Position numbers and translations under genes: made by a program
Assembly (NCBI GenBank): GCA_900770015.1
Contig: CAAGIU010000239.1
Coordinates: 1 to 9,217, forward strand
DNA: 9,217 nt
Origin: an uncultured Oscillospiraceae bacterium
GTDB taxonomy: Bacteria; Bacillota_A; Clostridia; Oscillospirales; Oscillospiraceae
Direction: 5' to 3'
Notes under the pieces: generated by a model
Told to the model about the DNA's origin: nothing
Databases searched by the model: none
Seen by the model: the letters and a program-made list of their open reading frames with translations, nothing else
Part shown: positions 1 to 5,585 of the stretch, piece by piece
Layout of the letters: every line of letters starts with the position of its first letter
Position numbering within the stretch: position 1 is the first letter of the stretch

Positions 1-33
1 AGGGATAAAGGATGTAAGGCTTCAATTCCCTCA

Positions 34-72
34 GTCAGCCTGTTCGGCTGACAGCTCCCTCGCAGAGGGAGC
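34..72. repeat. Double-hairpin interspersed repeat (single unit)
   Basis: Two adjacent perfect hairpins. GTCAGCC (34-40) pairs with GGCTGAC (46-52) across a 5-nt loop, and GCTCCCTC (54-61) pairs with GAGGGAGC (65-72) across a 3-nt loop. The same two-hairpin layout recurs at 9115-9163 with different but compensated stem bases, so this looks like one copy of a dispersed family. There is no T-tract after it and no gene on either strand within it. It lies downstream of the aminotransferase gene, but is too far from its stop and too poor in T to be called a terminator. Confidence 0.7.
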
Positions 73-160
73 CTTGGTGCACGCCGTTCGTTACCCAATT
101 CCATTCAACGTACAGATAAATTACAATTTTTAAGTGTGACACCCTACTGCGATGGTGCGG

Positions 161-1297
161 TTAATTCTTTTCCAGCTTCTCGAGGAAGGCTTCCAGGCGG
201 TCCAGGCCTTTTTTCAGCTCCGCGTCTTCGTAGCAATAGGTCAGGCGGAGGAAACCCTCCACGCCGAAGCAGCTGCCGGGGACGGCGGCGAGTTTGCCCT
301 CCCGGATCAGCCGGGCGGCAAATTCGTCGGAGGTCATGCCGTATTTCCGGATGTCCACAAAGACATAAAAGGCGCCCTGGGGTTCCGGGAAGGTCAGACC
401 CATGGCCCGGAGCCTGGCGGTGACATAATCCCGGCGGCGGCGGTAGACCTCCCGCATGGGAGCGGTGTCTTCCCGGAGGGCCGCCACACCCGCCTCCTGA
501 ACAAAGGTGGGCACCGAGGCAATGGTGCCTGCGCTGAGCAGCAGCAGCCGGTCCATCACATATTCCGGGCACTTGAGGTAGCCCAGCCGCCAGCCCGTCA
601 TGGCATAGGGCTTGGAAAAGCTCTGGCACAGCAGAATCTGGTCCCGCAGGTCAGCATCCAGGCACAGGTCGGGACATTCCTCATAGGACAGCAGGCTGTA
701 CACATTGTCGCTGATGACGAAAATGGGCCTGCCCAGCACCGCCTGCTTCACCGCCTCCAGACTCCGCCGGTTCAGCACCGCGCCGGTGGGATTGTTGGGG
801 GAATTCAGGATGATGGCCTTGGTTTTCGGAGTGATCAAGGCGTTCAGGGCCTCCGGTGTGATCTGAAATTCCGTCTTTGTCAGATCCAGAGGCACCACCT
901 TGCCCCCTGCAATGGTGATGATGGTTTCATAGAGGGAAAACGCGGGCACCGGGACAATGACTTCCTCCCCGGGGTTCAGGATGCCCAGCAGCGCGGTGAA
1001 CAGCGCCTGGGAGGAGCCCACGGTGATGAGCACCTCCTCGGGCTTTGTGGGGTTGCCCCGGTTGCTTTCGAATTCCGCCACGGCGCTGCGCAGAGCGGGG
1101 ATGCCCTGATTGGGGGCATAGTGGGTCTGGCCCCGGCGCAGGGACTCCCAGGCGGCATCCTTGATGGGCTGGGGCGTGTCAAAGTCCGGCTCGCCGATGG
1201 TCAGCATGGCGCAGTCGGGGATCTCCCGGGCCATGTTGGTATAGACCCGGATGCCGCTGCGTTTTAAGGAGGACAGGTTGGAATTTAAGGGAATCAT
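161..1297 (-). CDS. patA: PLP-dependent aminotransferase, probable N-acetyl-LL-diaminopimelate aminotransferase
   Basis: A 378-residue fold-type I (class I/II) aminotransferase of full family length. By family and context it would convert N-acetyl-2-amino-6-oxopimelate plus glutamate to N-acetyl-LL-diaminopimelate in the cytoplasm. Visible motifs are the substrate-side HYAPNQG (59-65), the cofactor-binding SPNNPTG (166-172), D197 and Y200 in SDNVY, and the PLP lysine K229 in SFSKPYAMTGWRLGY, with R237 as the likely phosphate ligand. R351 in FLRLTY is the likely substrate carboxylate contact. The ATG overlaps the stop of the upstream deacetylase by four bases (ATGA, 1297-1294), so the two are probably translationally coupled; only a weak ribosome binding site is visible. 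The fold and reaction class are certain. The substrate is inferred from the neighbouring deacetylase and dapH, because this subfamily (the Bacillus PatA group) is hard to tell by sequence from aspartate aminotransferases. No strong terminator is visible after the stop. Confidence 0.9.
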   Translation of the reverse strand: MIPLNSNLSSLKRSGIRVYTNMAREIPDCAMLTIGEPDFDTPQPIKDAAWESLRRGQTHYAPNQGIPALRSAVAEFESNRGNPTKPEEVLITVGSSQALFTALLGILNPGEEVIVPVPAFSLYETIITIAGGKVVPLDLTKTEFQITPEALNALITPKTKAIILNSPNNPTGAVLNRRSLEAVKQAVLGRPIFVISDNVYSLLSYEECPDLCLDADLRDQILLCQSFSKPYAMTGWRLGYLKCPEYVMDRLLLLSAGTIASVPTFVQEAGVAALREDTAPMREVYRRRRDYVTARLRAMGLTFPEPQGAFYVFVDIRKYGMTSDEFAARLIREGKLAAVPGSCFGVEGFLRLTYCYEDAELKKGLDRLEAFLEKLEKN

Positions 1298-2409
1298 TGG
1301 TAGTTTTCCGCCAGTTTCTCGAAGAAATCGGCGCCTTTCGTCAGAATGGATTCGTTGAAATCGAAGGTGTCGGCGTGGAGGGCGGGCACATCCCCGGCCC
1401 CCAGGAAGAAGAACATACCGGGCAGGCTCCGCTGATACCAGGAGAAGTCCTCGGTGATCATCATGGGCTTGGGCAGCTCGGCAAAATCCGCCACCCCGCG
1501 CACCCGGTCATACAGATCCTTGGGGTTCATCACCGCAGGGTAGCCGTCGTTCATGTGAACCTCCACACGGCACCCGGTCTCGGCCTCCACCGCCGCGGCA
1601 ATGTCCAGCACGGACTGGCGCATGGCAAAGAAAACTTCATCCTGGAACGCCCGGAGGCTGCCCTCCATATGGGTATGGGCGGAGATGGCATTGCCCACCC
1701 GGCCGCTCTCAAATTTTCCGAATTTCAGCAGCCGGAAGATGTTTGTCGGGATGTTTTTTTCCATTTCCATGACCCGGGAATAGAACTGAACGCCTGCATA
1801 GAGGGCATCGAGGCCCTCCTCCGCCCGGGCGATGTGGGAGGAGCGTCCGTAGACATCCACCTTCACCTCGCAGGAGCGGGCCATCAGCTCCTCCTTCCGG
1901 CTGGCAATGACCCCCTCGGGCAGACCGGGCCACAGGTGCATACCGAAGATGGCGACAACATGGTATTTGTCAAACACCCCGGTTTCACACAGGTCTCTGG
2001 CGCCGCCGGTGGTCTCCTCGGCGGGCTGGAAAACAATGAGGACATTGTGGGGCATGGTTTCCTTGCGGCTGAGCCGTCTTGCCAGCTCCAGCGCCATGGC
2101 CATATGGCCGTCATGACCGCAGGCGTGCATTTTCCCGGGGTGGGCAGAGGCGTATTCCGCGCCGGTTTTCTCCGCGATGGGCAGGGCATCGGCATCGGAC
2201 CGGAAGGCCACCGCGTCGTCTCTTCCAAAGTCGAAGAAGGCGCACAGGGCCCCCTCCATGGGGGAAAACACTCTGCAGCCCAGACCGGACAGCGCATTTT
2301 TCAGATACGCCATGGTCTCGGGAAGCTGCCGGTCCAGCTCCGGGATCCGGTGCAGCGCCCGGCGGTCATTGATTATTTGCACAAAAATCACCTGATTCTT
2401 TTGTTCCAT
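1294..2409 (-). CDS. ykuR: N-acetyl-diaminopimelate deacetylase (M20 metallopeptidase family)
   Basis: A 371-residue M20-family amidohydrolase resembling Bacillus YkuR. It would remove acetate from N-acetyl-LL-diaminopimelate to give LL-diaminopimelate. Motifs are the N-terminal RRALHRIPEL (16-25), metal-ligand regions FRSDADALP (69-77, D72) and HACGHDGH (95-102, C97 and H99), the catalytic pair E131-E132 in QPAEE, H158 in GMHLWP, and the C-terminal H345 in ALHADTFDFNE. The small dimerisation/lid domain falls at about 178-290. The open frame extends to an ATG at 2463, but that codon overlaps the -10 box of a perfect promoter. The ATG at 2409, after a leader of about 35 nt, also gives the usual family N-terminus; 2418 is a second possibility. 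No strong ribosome binding site is seen at either. The symbol dapL is sometimes used for this enzyme, but it also names the unrelated LL-DAP aminotransferase. It is first in an operon with the aminotransferase. Confidence 0.92.
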   Translation of the reverse strand: MEQKNQVIFVQIINDRRALHRIPELDRQLPETMAYLKNALSGLGCRVFSPMEGALCAFFDFGRDDAVAFRSDADALPIAEKTGAEYASAHPGKMHACGHDGHMAMALELARRLSRKETMPHNVLIVFQPAEETTGGARDLCETGVFDKYHVVAIFGMHLWPGLPEGVIASRKEELMARSCEVKVDVYGRSSHIARAEEGLDALYAGVQFYSRVMEMEKNIPTNIFRLLKFGKFESGRVGNAISAHTHMEGSLRAFQDEVFFAMRQSVLDIAAAVEAETGCRVEVHMNDGYPAVMNPKDLYDRVRGVADFAELPKPMMITEDFSWYQRSLPGMFFFLGAGDVPALHADTFDFNESILTKGADFFEKLAENYQ

Positions 2410-2418
2410 TATCCACAT

Positions 2419-2466
2419 TGCCAAATCGGGCAAGGAATTTTTATGCAAATCATTATATGCCAAATC
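2419..2466. promoter_or_regulatory. Three direct TGCC(A)AAATC boxes across the deacetylase promoter
   Basis: On the plus strand TGCCAAATC occurs at 2419-2427 and 2458-2466, and TGCAAATC at 2444-2451. The outer two copies extend to TGCCAAATCnGGC. One box lies in the -35/-10 spacer, one covers the expected transcription start, and one lies in the leader. This layout suits repressor binding sites, but no regulator is known to recognise the motif and chance is not excluded. Confidence 0.35.
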
Positions 2467-2480
2467 CGGCGCCGTGTCAA
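2452..2480 (-). promoter_or_regulatory. Consensus sigma-A promoter for the deacetylase/aminotransferase operon
   Basis: Read on the minus strand, TTGACA (2480-2475) is followed by exactly 17 bases and TATAAT (2457-2452), a perfect match to the housekeeping consensus. Transcription would start near 2445 and give a leader of about 35 nt before the ATG at 2409. This is the main reason for rejecting the upstream ATG at 2463. Confidence 0.85.
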
Positions 2481-2487
2481 TTTCTGC

Positions 2488-2516
2488 TTGCGTTTTGGGT
2501 CGTTTGGTGGTAACAT
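2488..2516 (+). promoter_or_regulatory. dapH: Candidate dapH promoter
   Basis: TTGCGT (2488-2493), a 17-base spacer and TAACAT (2511-2516) give 3/6 and 4/6 matches to the sigma-A boxes. The expected start is near 2523, about 27 nt before the dapH ATG. It is only 8 bp from the -35 of the divergent promoter, so the two polymerase sites would overlap. The match is weak, but no better candidate was found in this intergenic region. Confidence 0.35.
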
Positions 2517-2549
2517 TTATTTGATTTTGAACAAAGTGAGGAGCCGCTT

Positions 2550-3242
2550 ATGAACGCTCAGGAAATTATTGAATATATCCGTACCTCCGAGAAAAAGACC
2601 CCCGTCAAGGTCTATGTCTGGGAGAAGACCCCCGTGGAATTCCCCGGCTGCCACGTCTTCCCCGCGGGTGAGGGCTGCAAGATCGTCTTCGGCGACTGGA
2701 AGGACATTGCCCCCGTGCTGCAGGCCAATGAATTCGCCCACCTGGAGATCGAGAACAACTGCCGCAACTCCGCCATCCCCATGCTGGATCTGAAGGACAT
2801 CCCCGCCCGCATTGAGCCGGGCGCCATCATCCGCGAGCAGGTGGAGATCGGCAGGAACGCCGTCATCATGATGGGCGCCATTCTGAACATCGGCGCCGTG
2901 GTGGGCGAGGGCACCATGATCGACATGGGCGCCGTCCTGGGCGGCCGGGCCACCGTGGGCAAAAACTGCCACATCGGTGCAGGCACGGTTCTTGCCGGCG
3001 TGGTGGAGCCCGCATCCGCCACCCCAGTCATCGTGGAGGACAATGTGCTCATCGGCGCCAACGCCGTGGTCATCGAGGGCTGCCGCATCGGGCATGACGC
3101 CGTGGTGGCCGCAGGCGCCGTGGTCATCGCGGATGTGGAGCCCAACACCGTGGTGGCCGGATGCCCTGCAAAGGTCATCAAGGTCAAGGACGAGAAGACC
3201 GCCTCCAAGACCGCCCTCATTGACGCTCTGAGAGCGCTGTAA
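2550..3242 (+). CDS. dapH: 2,3,4,5-tetrahydropyridine-2,6-dicarboxylate N-acetyltransferase (DapH)
   Basis: A 230-residue protein, close to the usual length for DapH. It acetylates tetrahydrodipicolinate with acetyl-CoA, the first step of the acetyl branch of DAP/lysine synthesis. Residues 1 to about 85 form the DapH-type N-terminal domain. Residues about 88-205 are a left-handed beta-helix built from hexapeptide repeats rich in [IV]G.[NGDH]A, for example [20 protein letters not shown] (100-119) and [20 protein letters not shown] (168-187). The family-typical [16 protein letters not shown] spans 145-160. A clear ribosome binding site (AGGAG, 2539-2543) lies six bases before the ATG. It diverges from the deacetylase/aminotransferase operon that performs the next two steps, and a strong terminator follows 16 nt after its stop. 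The acetyl form is preferred over succinyl DapD because of the domain layout and the neighbouring deacetylase. Confidence 0.95.
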   Translation: MNAQEIIEYIRTSEKKTPVKVYVWEKTPVEFPGCHVFPAGEGCKIVFGDWKDIAPVLQANEFAHLEIENNCRNSAIPMLDLKDIPARIEPGAIIREQVEIGRNAVIMMGAILNIGAVVGEGTMIDMGAVLGGRATVGKNCHIGAGTVLAGVVEPASATPVIVEDNVLIGANAVVIEGCRIGHDAVVAAGAVVIADVEPNTVVAGCPAKVIKVKDEKTASKTALIDALRAL

Positions 3243-3257
3243 TCGGTGAAAAAACGG

Positions 3258-3294
3258 ACCGGGACTGCCCCATCGTGGGACAGTCCCGGTTTTT
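3258..3294 (+). terminator. Rho-independent terminator of dapH
   Basis: CCGGGACTG (3259-3267) pairs with CAGTCCCGG (3281-3289). After a C/A mismatch, CCCA pairs with TGGG around a TCG loop. The right arm is followed by TTTTT (3290-3294). It sits just after the dapH stop and separates dapH from the small gene downstream. Confidence 0.92.
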
Positions 3295-3366
3295 CGCACA
3301 TTTTTCCTTCGGCGGAATAACATGGAATGAGCATCAAAGCTCAAGAAAATCTTTGGAGGTACGATT

Positions 3367-3528
3367 ATGTGCGGTAACAACGGATGCTTCGGCGGCGGCA
3401 ATATGTGGTGGATCATCATCCTGATCCTGCTGTTCTGCAACTGCGGCTGGGGCGGCAACTGGGGCGGCTGCGGCTGCTGCAACAACTTCGATAACAACAA
3501 CTGCGGCTGTGGCTGCGGCTGCAACTAA
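3367..3528 (+). CDS. Small Gly/Cys/Asn-rich one-helix protein, unknown function
   Basis: A 53-residue reading frame with a strong ribosome binding site (GGAGG, 3355-3359, seven bases before the ATG) and a terminator 13 nt after the stop, so it is very probably a real single-gene unit. Composition is extreme: 14 Gly, 11 Cys and 11 Asn. A short N-terminal segment (1-13) precedes a hydrophobic stretch WWIIILILLF (14-23), then a Gly/Trp/Asn segment and a C-terminal tail of alternating Cys and Gly (46-52). Short proteins with a Gly/Asn/Cys-rich head and one Ile/Leu helix are common in Firmicutes. The Bacillus YjcZ-type sporulation proteins and the clostridial proteins annotated as chorion class high-cysteine are the nearest kinds I know, but the resemblance is one of composition only. 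The Cys tail could bind metal or cross-link by disulfides if exposed outside the cell. No recognisable housekeeping promoter was found upstream. Confidence 0.75.
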   Translation: MCGNNGCFGGGNMWWIIILILLFCNCGWGGNWGGCGCCNNFDNNNCGCGCGCN

Positions 3529-3541
3529 CAGACGATGACAT

Positions 3542-3569
3542 TGTGCCCCTTCGGGGGCACATGTTTTTT
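3542..3569 (+). terminator. Rho-independent terminator of the small Cys-rich gene
   Basis: TGTGCCCC (3542-3549) pairs perfectly with GGGGCACA (3554-3561) around a TTCG tetraloop, followed after two bases by TTTTTT (3564-3569). It lies 13 nt past the stop of the 53-residue gene. Confidence 0.92.
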
Positions 3570-3602
3570 CGATTGAGAAGAACGCAAGATACGATCCGGA
3601 TT

Positions 3603-3665
3603 GGAGAGTGAAGAGTGAAGAGTGGAGAGTGAAGAGTGGAGAGTGAAGAGTGGAGAGTGAAGATG
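3603..3665. repeat. GA-rich 14-bp tandem repeat
   Basis: The unit GGAGAGTGAAGAGT occurs at 3603-3616, 3624-3637 and 3638-3651, with a diverged copy at 3652-3665 and a half unit GAAGAGT at 3617-3623. It lies between the small Cys-rich gene and the end of cpsD. There are no spacers between units, so it is a minisatellite and not a CRISPR. It gives low-complexity reading frames in other frames that should not be called genes. Confidence 0.9.
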
Positions 3666-3703
3666 AGGGGAATCTCCACTCCTCAATCTTCACTCTCCAC
3701 TCT
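3647..3703. repeat. Long inverted repeat ending the cps operon
   Basis: The last tandem copy plus flank (3647-3668) is complementary to 3681-3703, with one bulged base over 22-23 bp and a 12-nt loop. On the minus strand it starts five bases after the cpsD stop, so the transcript could fold into a long hairpin at the operon end. No T-tract follows on the minus strand, so it may act as a stability or end-processing structure and not as a classic terminator. Confidence 0.7.
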
Positions 3704-3708
3704 AATTA

Positions 3709-4392
3709 TCAGGTCTCCGGGGTATAGGCGTAATCGTAACGGCTGTAATACTTCTTTCCGCTGCGGGAGGCGGCTTTGTTCAGCACCGCGCCCAGGATGG
3801 GCTTGCCGGCATCGGTGAGCTGCCGGGCCACATTCTGAACCGTCCGGTAGGACACCCGCCCGGCTTCGATGACGATGACGGAGCCGTCGCATTTGGGAGC
3901 CAGCACCGCCGCATCGATGACCGCGCCCAGGGGGGCCGTATCGATGAGAACATAGTCAAACTGCTCCCTGGCCCAGCTCAGCAGGGTATCCACCCGCTTG
4001 CCGGAGAGCAGCTCCGAGGGGTTGGGGGGCACCTGGCCCGCGAAGAGCACATAGAGTCTGGGGTTATCGGTTTCGGTCAACGCATCGTTCAGCGGAACCA
4101 TGCCGGACAGGTAATGGCTCAGGCCGCACTTCACCTGGGCAGGGTCCTTCACCTCGTACTGCAGCTTTGAGCGCCGCAGATCGGCATCCACCAGCAGCAC
4201 ATTTTTTCCCAGCTCGCACAGGGACTTGGCCAGCCGCAAAATCAGGGTGCTTTTGCCCTCCCCCGCCAGGGAGCTGGTGAAGAGGATGACCTTCTTCTCG
4301 GCACCGCAGAACTGGATGTTGGTGCGCAGGTATTTCAGTTCCTCGTTGACCGTGTAAGGAAGCTCACGGGCGATGAGTTCCGCTTTCTGCAT
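3709..4392 (-). CDS. cpsD: CpsD/CapB-type bacterial tyrosine kinase (BY-kinase)
   Basis: A 227-residue P-loop ATPase of the CpsD/YwqD/CapB type, the usual size for the cytoplasmic half of a split Firmicute BY-kinase. It autophosphorylates on tyrosine and works with the membrane adaptor CpsC to control polysaccharide polymerisation and export. Visible features are a Walker A-type loop SSLAGEGKST (40-49, K47), the BY-kinase Walker A' VLLVDADLRRS (65-75, D69 and D71), Walker B VLIDTAP (148-154, D151) and a C-terminal tyrosine cluster (Y215, Y216, Y219, Y221, Y223), the expected phosphorylation tail. The ATG at 4392 was chosen because GGAGGA sits eight bases upstream and the family N-terminus begins there; the longer open frame reaching 4554 lies inside cpsB. 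It overlaps cpsB by 29 bases, which suggests coupled translation. It is the last gene of the operon. Confidence 0.93.
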   Translation of the reverse strand: MQKAELIARELPYTVNEELKYLRTNIQFCGAEKKVILFTSSLAGEGKSTLILRLAKSLCELGKNVLLVDADLRRSKLQYEVKDPAQVKCGLSHYLSGMVPLNDALTETDNPRLYVLFAGQVPPNPSELLSGKRVDTLLSWAREQFDYVLIDTAPLGAVIDAAVLAPKCDGSVIVIEAGRVSYRTVQNVARQLTDAGKPILGAVLNKAASRSGKKYYSRYDYAYTPET

Positions 4393-5113
4393 CGGATGAT
4401 TCCTCCGTATTTCTGAGAATTGCCTCGGGGTTGCGGCACAGCAGAATCTCGGCGTTTTTGCGGCCGATCTCCTTTTCCAGGAGGGTATAGCAGCGGCGCA
4501 GGTTGGGGGCACGGTCCCGGATGCCGTGGGCATCGGAGGCAATGACGCTGACATAGCCCTTGCGCAGCAGCGACCAGGCCACAGCCTTCAGCTGTTTGCC
4601 GTCATCCCCCAGCAGTGCTCCGGCATTGATCTGGATCACGGTGCCCATATCCATGAGCTGCTTCACCAGCTCGATGTCCTTCTGGACAGCCCGGTAGCGC
4701 TCCACATGGGCAAACATGGGGGTAAAGCCCGCCTCCTGTACCCGTTTGGATGCCTCGGGCAGAATCTCCGACGGCACCTCCAGCCCGAATTCCAGCAGCA
4801 GGACGTTAAAATCCCCCATGGGGATGACCTTCCCGTCCCGCAGGCGTTTGCGGAACTCGGTGTCGTAGAAATACTCCCGGCCCACCCGGAGCTTTACCTG
4901 GATATGCTCCTCCTTCAGCCGCTGAACCAGCTGCCGGTACTCCTGGGCGATTTTGTCGTCGGGAGTGCAGAACATATCGATGCGCATATGGGGCGTCAGG
5001 CAGATTTCCGTCACACCCTGACGCACCTGGGCGCGGATCATTTCGATGGATTCGTTCAGGTCGGAAGCGCCGTCATCCACATTGGGCACAATGTGGCAAT
5101 GCAAATCGATCAT
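4364..5113 (-). CDS. cpsB: CpsB/CapC/YwqE-type PHP-family protein-tyrosine phosphatase
   Basis: A 249-residue PHP-domain phosphatase that would remove phosphate from the tyrosine tail of CpsD and reset the kinase cycle. Metal-binding motifs of the family are present in order: HCHIVPNVDDG (5-15, with H5, H7 and D14), TPH (40-42), E80 in GREYFYD, E108 in LLLEF, FAHVERY (134-140, H136) and ASDAHG (192-197, D194 and H196). Length and motif order match full-length CpsB. A ribosome binding site (AAGGAAG on the minus strand, within 5123-5130) precedes the ATG by about nine bases. It starts 21 bases after the stop of the small secreted protein, and its end overlaps the cpsD start by 29 bases. Nothing looks broken. 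Confidence 0.94.
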   Translation of the reverse strand: MIDLHCHIVPNVDDGASDLNESIEMIRAQVRQGVTEICLTPHMRIDMFCTPDDKIAQEYRQLVQRLKEEHIQVKLRVGREYFYDTEFRKRLRDGKVIPMGDFNVLLLEFGLEVPSEILPEASKRVQEAGFTPMFAHVERYRAVQKDIELVKQLMDMGTVIQINAGALLGDDGKQLKAVAWSLLRKGYVSVIASDAHGIRDRAPNLRRCYTLLEKEIGRKNAEILLCRNPEAILRNTEESSDAESGTHRP

Positions 5114-5134
5114 TCTCTCACGCTTCCTTTCGGG

Positions 5135-5542
5135 TTACCAGCCCATGACCACGGCATAGGTGCCGCTGCCAGGCAAAGACGCTTCGATGGTGCTGCCATC
5201 GCAGCTGGCCAGCAGCGTCCAGCCGGTCTCGCCTTCGCCCCGGAAGAGCAGCCACACCGGCAGGCTCTCCGCGCGGAAGACATGCAGGCAGATATCCACA
5301 GCATTTTCGCTGCTGACATTTCTCTGGGACAATACCACAAAGCGGCAGGCATTGTCCTCGTCCAGGGCCGCGCTGATGTCCTCATCGCTGATGGAATCGG
5401 CAGCTTCCACCCCGCTAATGGCGGCATCATCGGAAGCGGACAGAATCTGCACCCAGCCGGAAACGCTGCGGTAGGCCGAAGCCGGAACCGCCAGCACAAC
5501 GGCCAGCAGGACTGCCAGAATTGCGGATGTGAGTTTTCTCAT
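5135..5542 (-). CDS. Small secreted protein of the cps operon, unknown function
   Basis: A 135-residue protein that I cannot assign to a family. Residues 1-23 are a typical signal peptide: MRK, a hydrophobic core rich in Ala, Val and Leu, and an ASA cleavage site before Y24. The mature part is about 112 residues, acidic between about 38 and 64, then alternating hydrophobic and polar stretches that look like a small beta-sandwich. It ends in VVMGW with no membrane anchor, LPxTG motif or wall-binding repeat. Mature cysteines are C66, C85 and C114. AAGGAG lies eight bases before the ATG. It sits 43 bases after the LCP gene and 21 bases before cpsB in the same operon, so it probably serves polymer assembly or attachment at the outer face of the membrane. 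That role is inferred from context only. The C-terminal layout recalls small beta domains in clostridial surface proteins, but no motif proves it. Confidence 0.85.
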   Translation of the reverse strand: MRKLTSAILAVLLAVVLAVPASAYRSVSGWVQILSASDDAAISGVEAADSISDEDISAALDEDNACRFVVLSQRNVSSENAVDICLHVFRAESLPVWLLFRGEGETGWTLLASCDGSTIEASLPGSGTYAVVMGW

Positions 5543-5585
5543 TTCTCGTTCTCCTTTCGGAAAGAGTCAAAACAGCATTCCGCTG

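Noticed and set aside
152..2553. Long plus-strand open frames (152-1267 and 1297-2553) opposite the DAP genes
   Set aside because: They mirror the aminotransferase and deacetylase genes, which carry full family motifs. The antisense products are His/Gly/Gln-rich with no domain, as expected of shadows in GC-rich DNA.
2517..3524. 335-codon minus-strand frame opposite dapH and the small Cys-rich gene
   Set aside because: Its start is Gln/Pro/Leu repeats created by the complementary Gly/Cys/Asn codons, and it crosses two strong plus-strand terminators. dapH is certain on the other strand.
3334..3693. Minus-strand frames with repeated FTLHSSL-like peptides
   Set aside because: This is a direct translation of the GA-rich tandem repeat; there is no ribosome binding site or homology.
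3603..3703. Possible CRISPR array
   Set aside because: Units are 14 bp, adjacent, without unique spacers, and there are no cas genes nearby.
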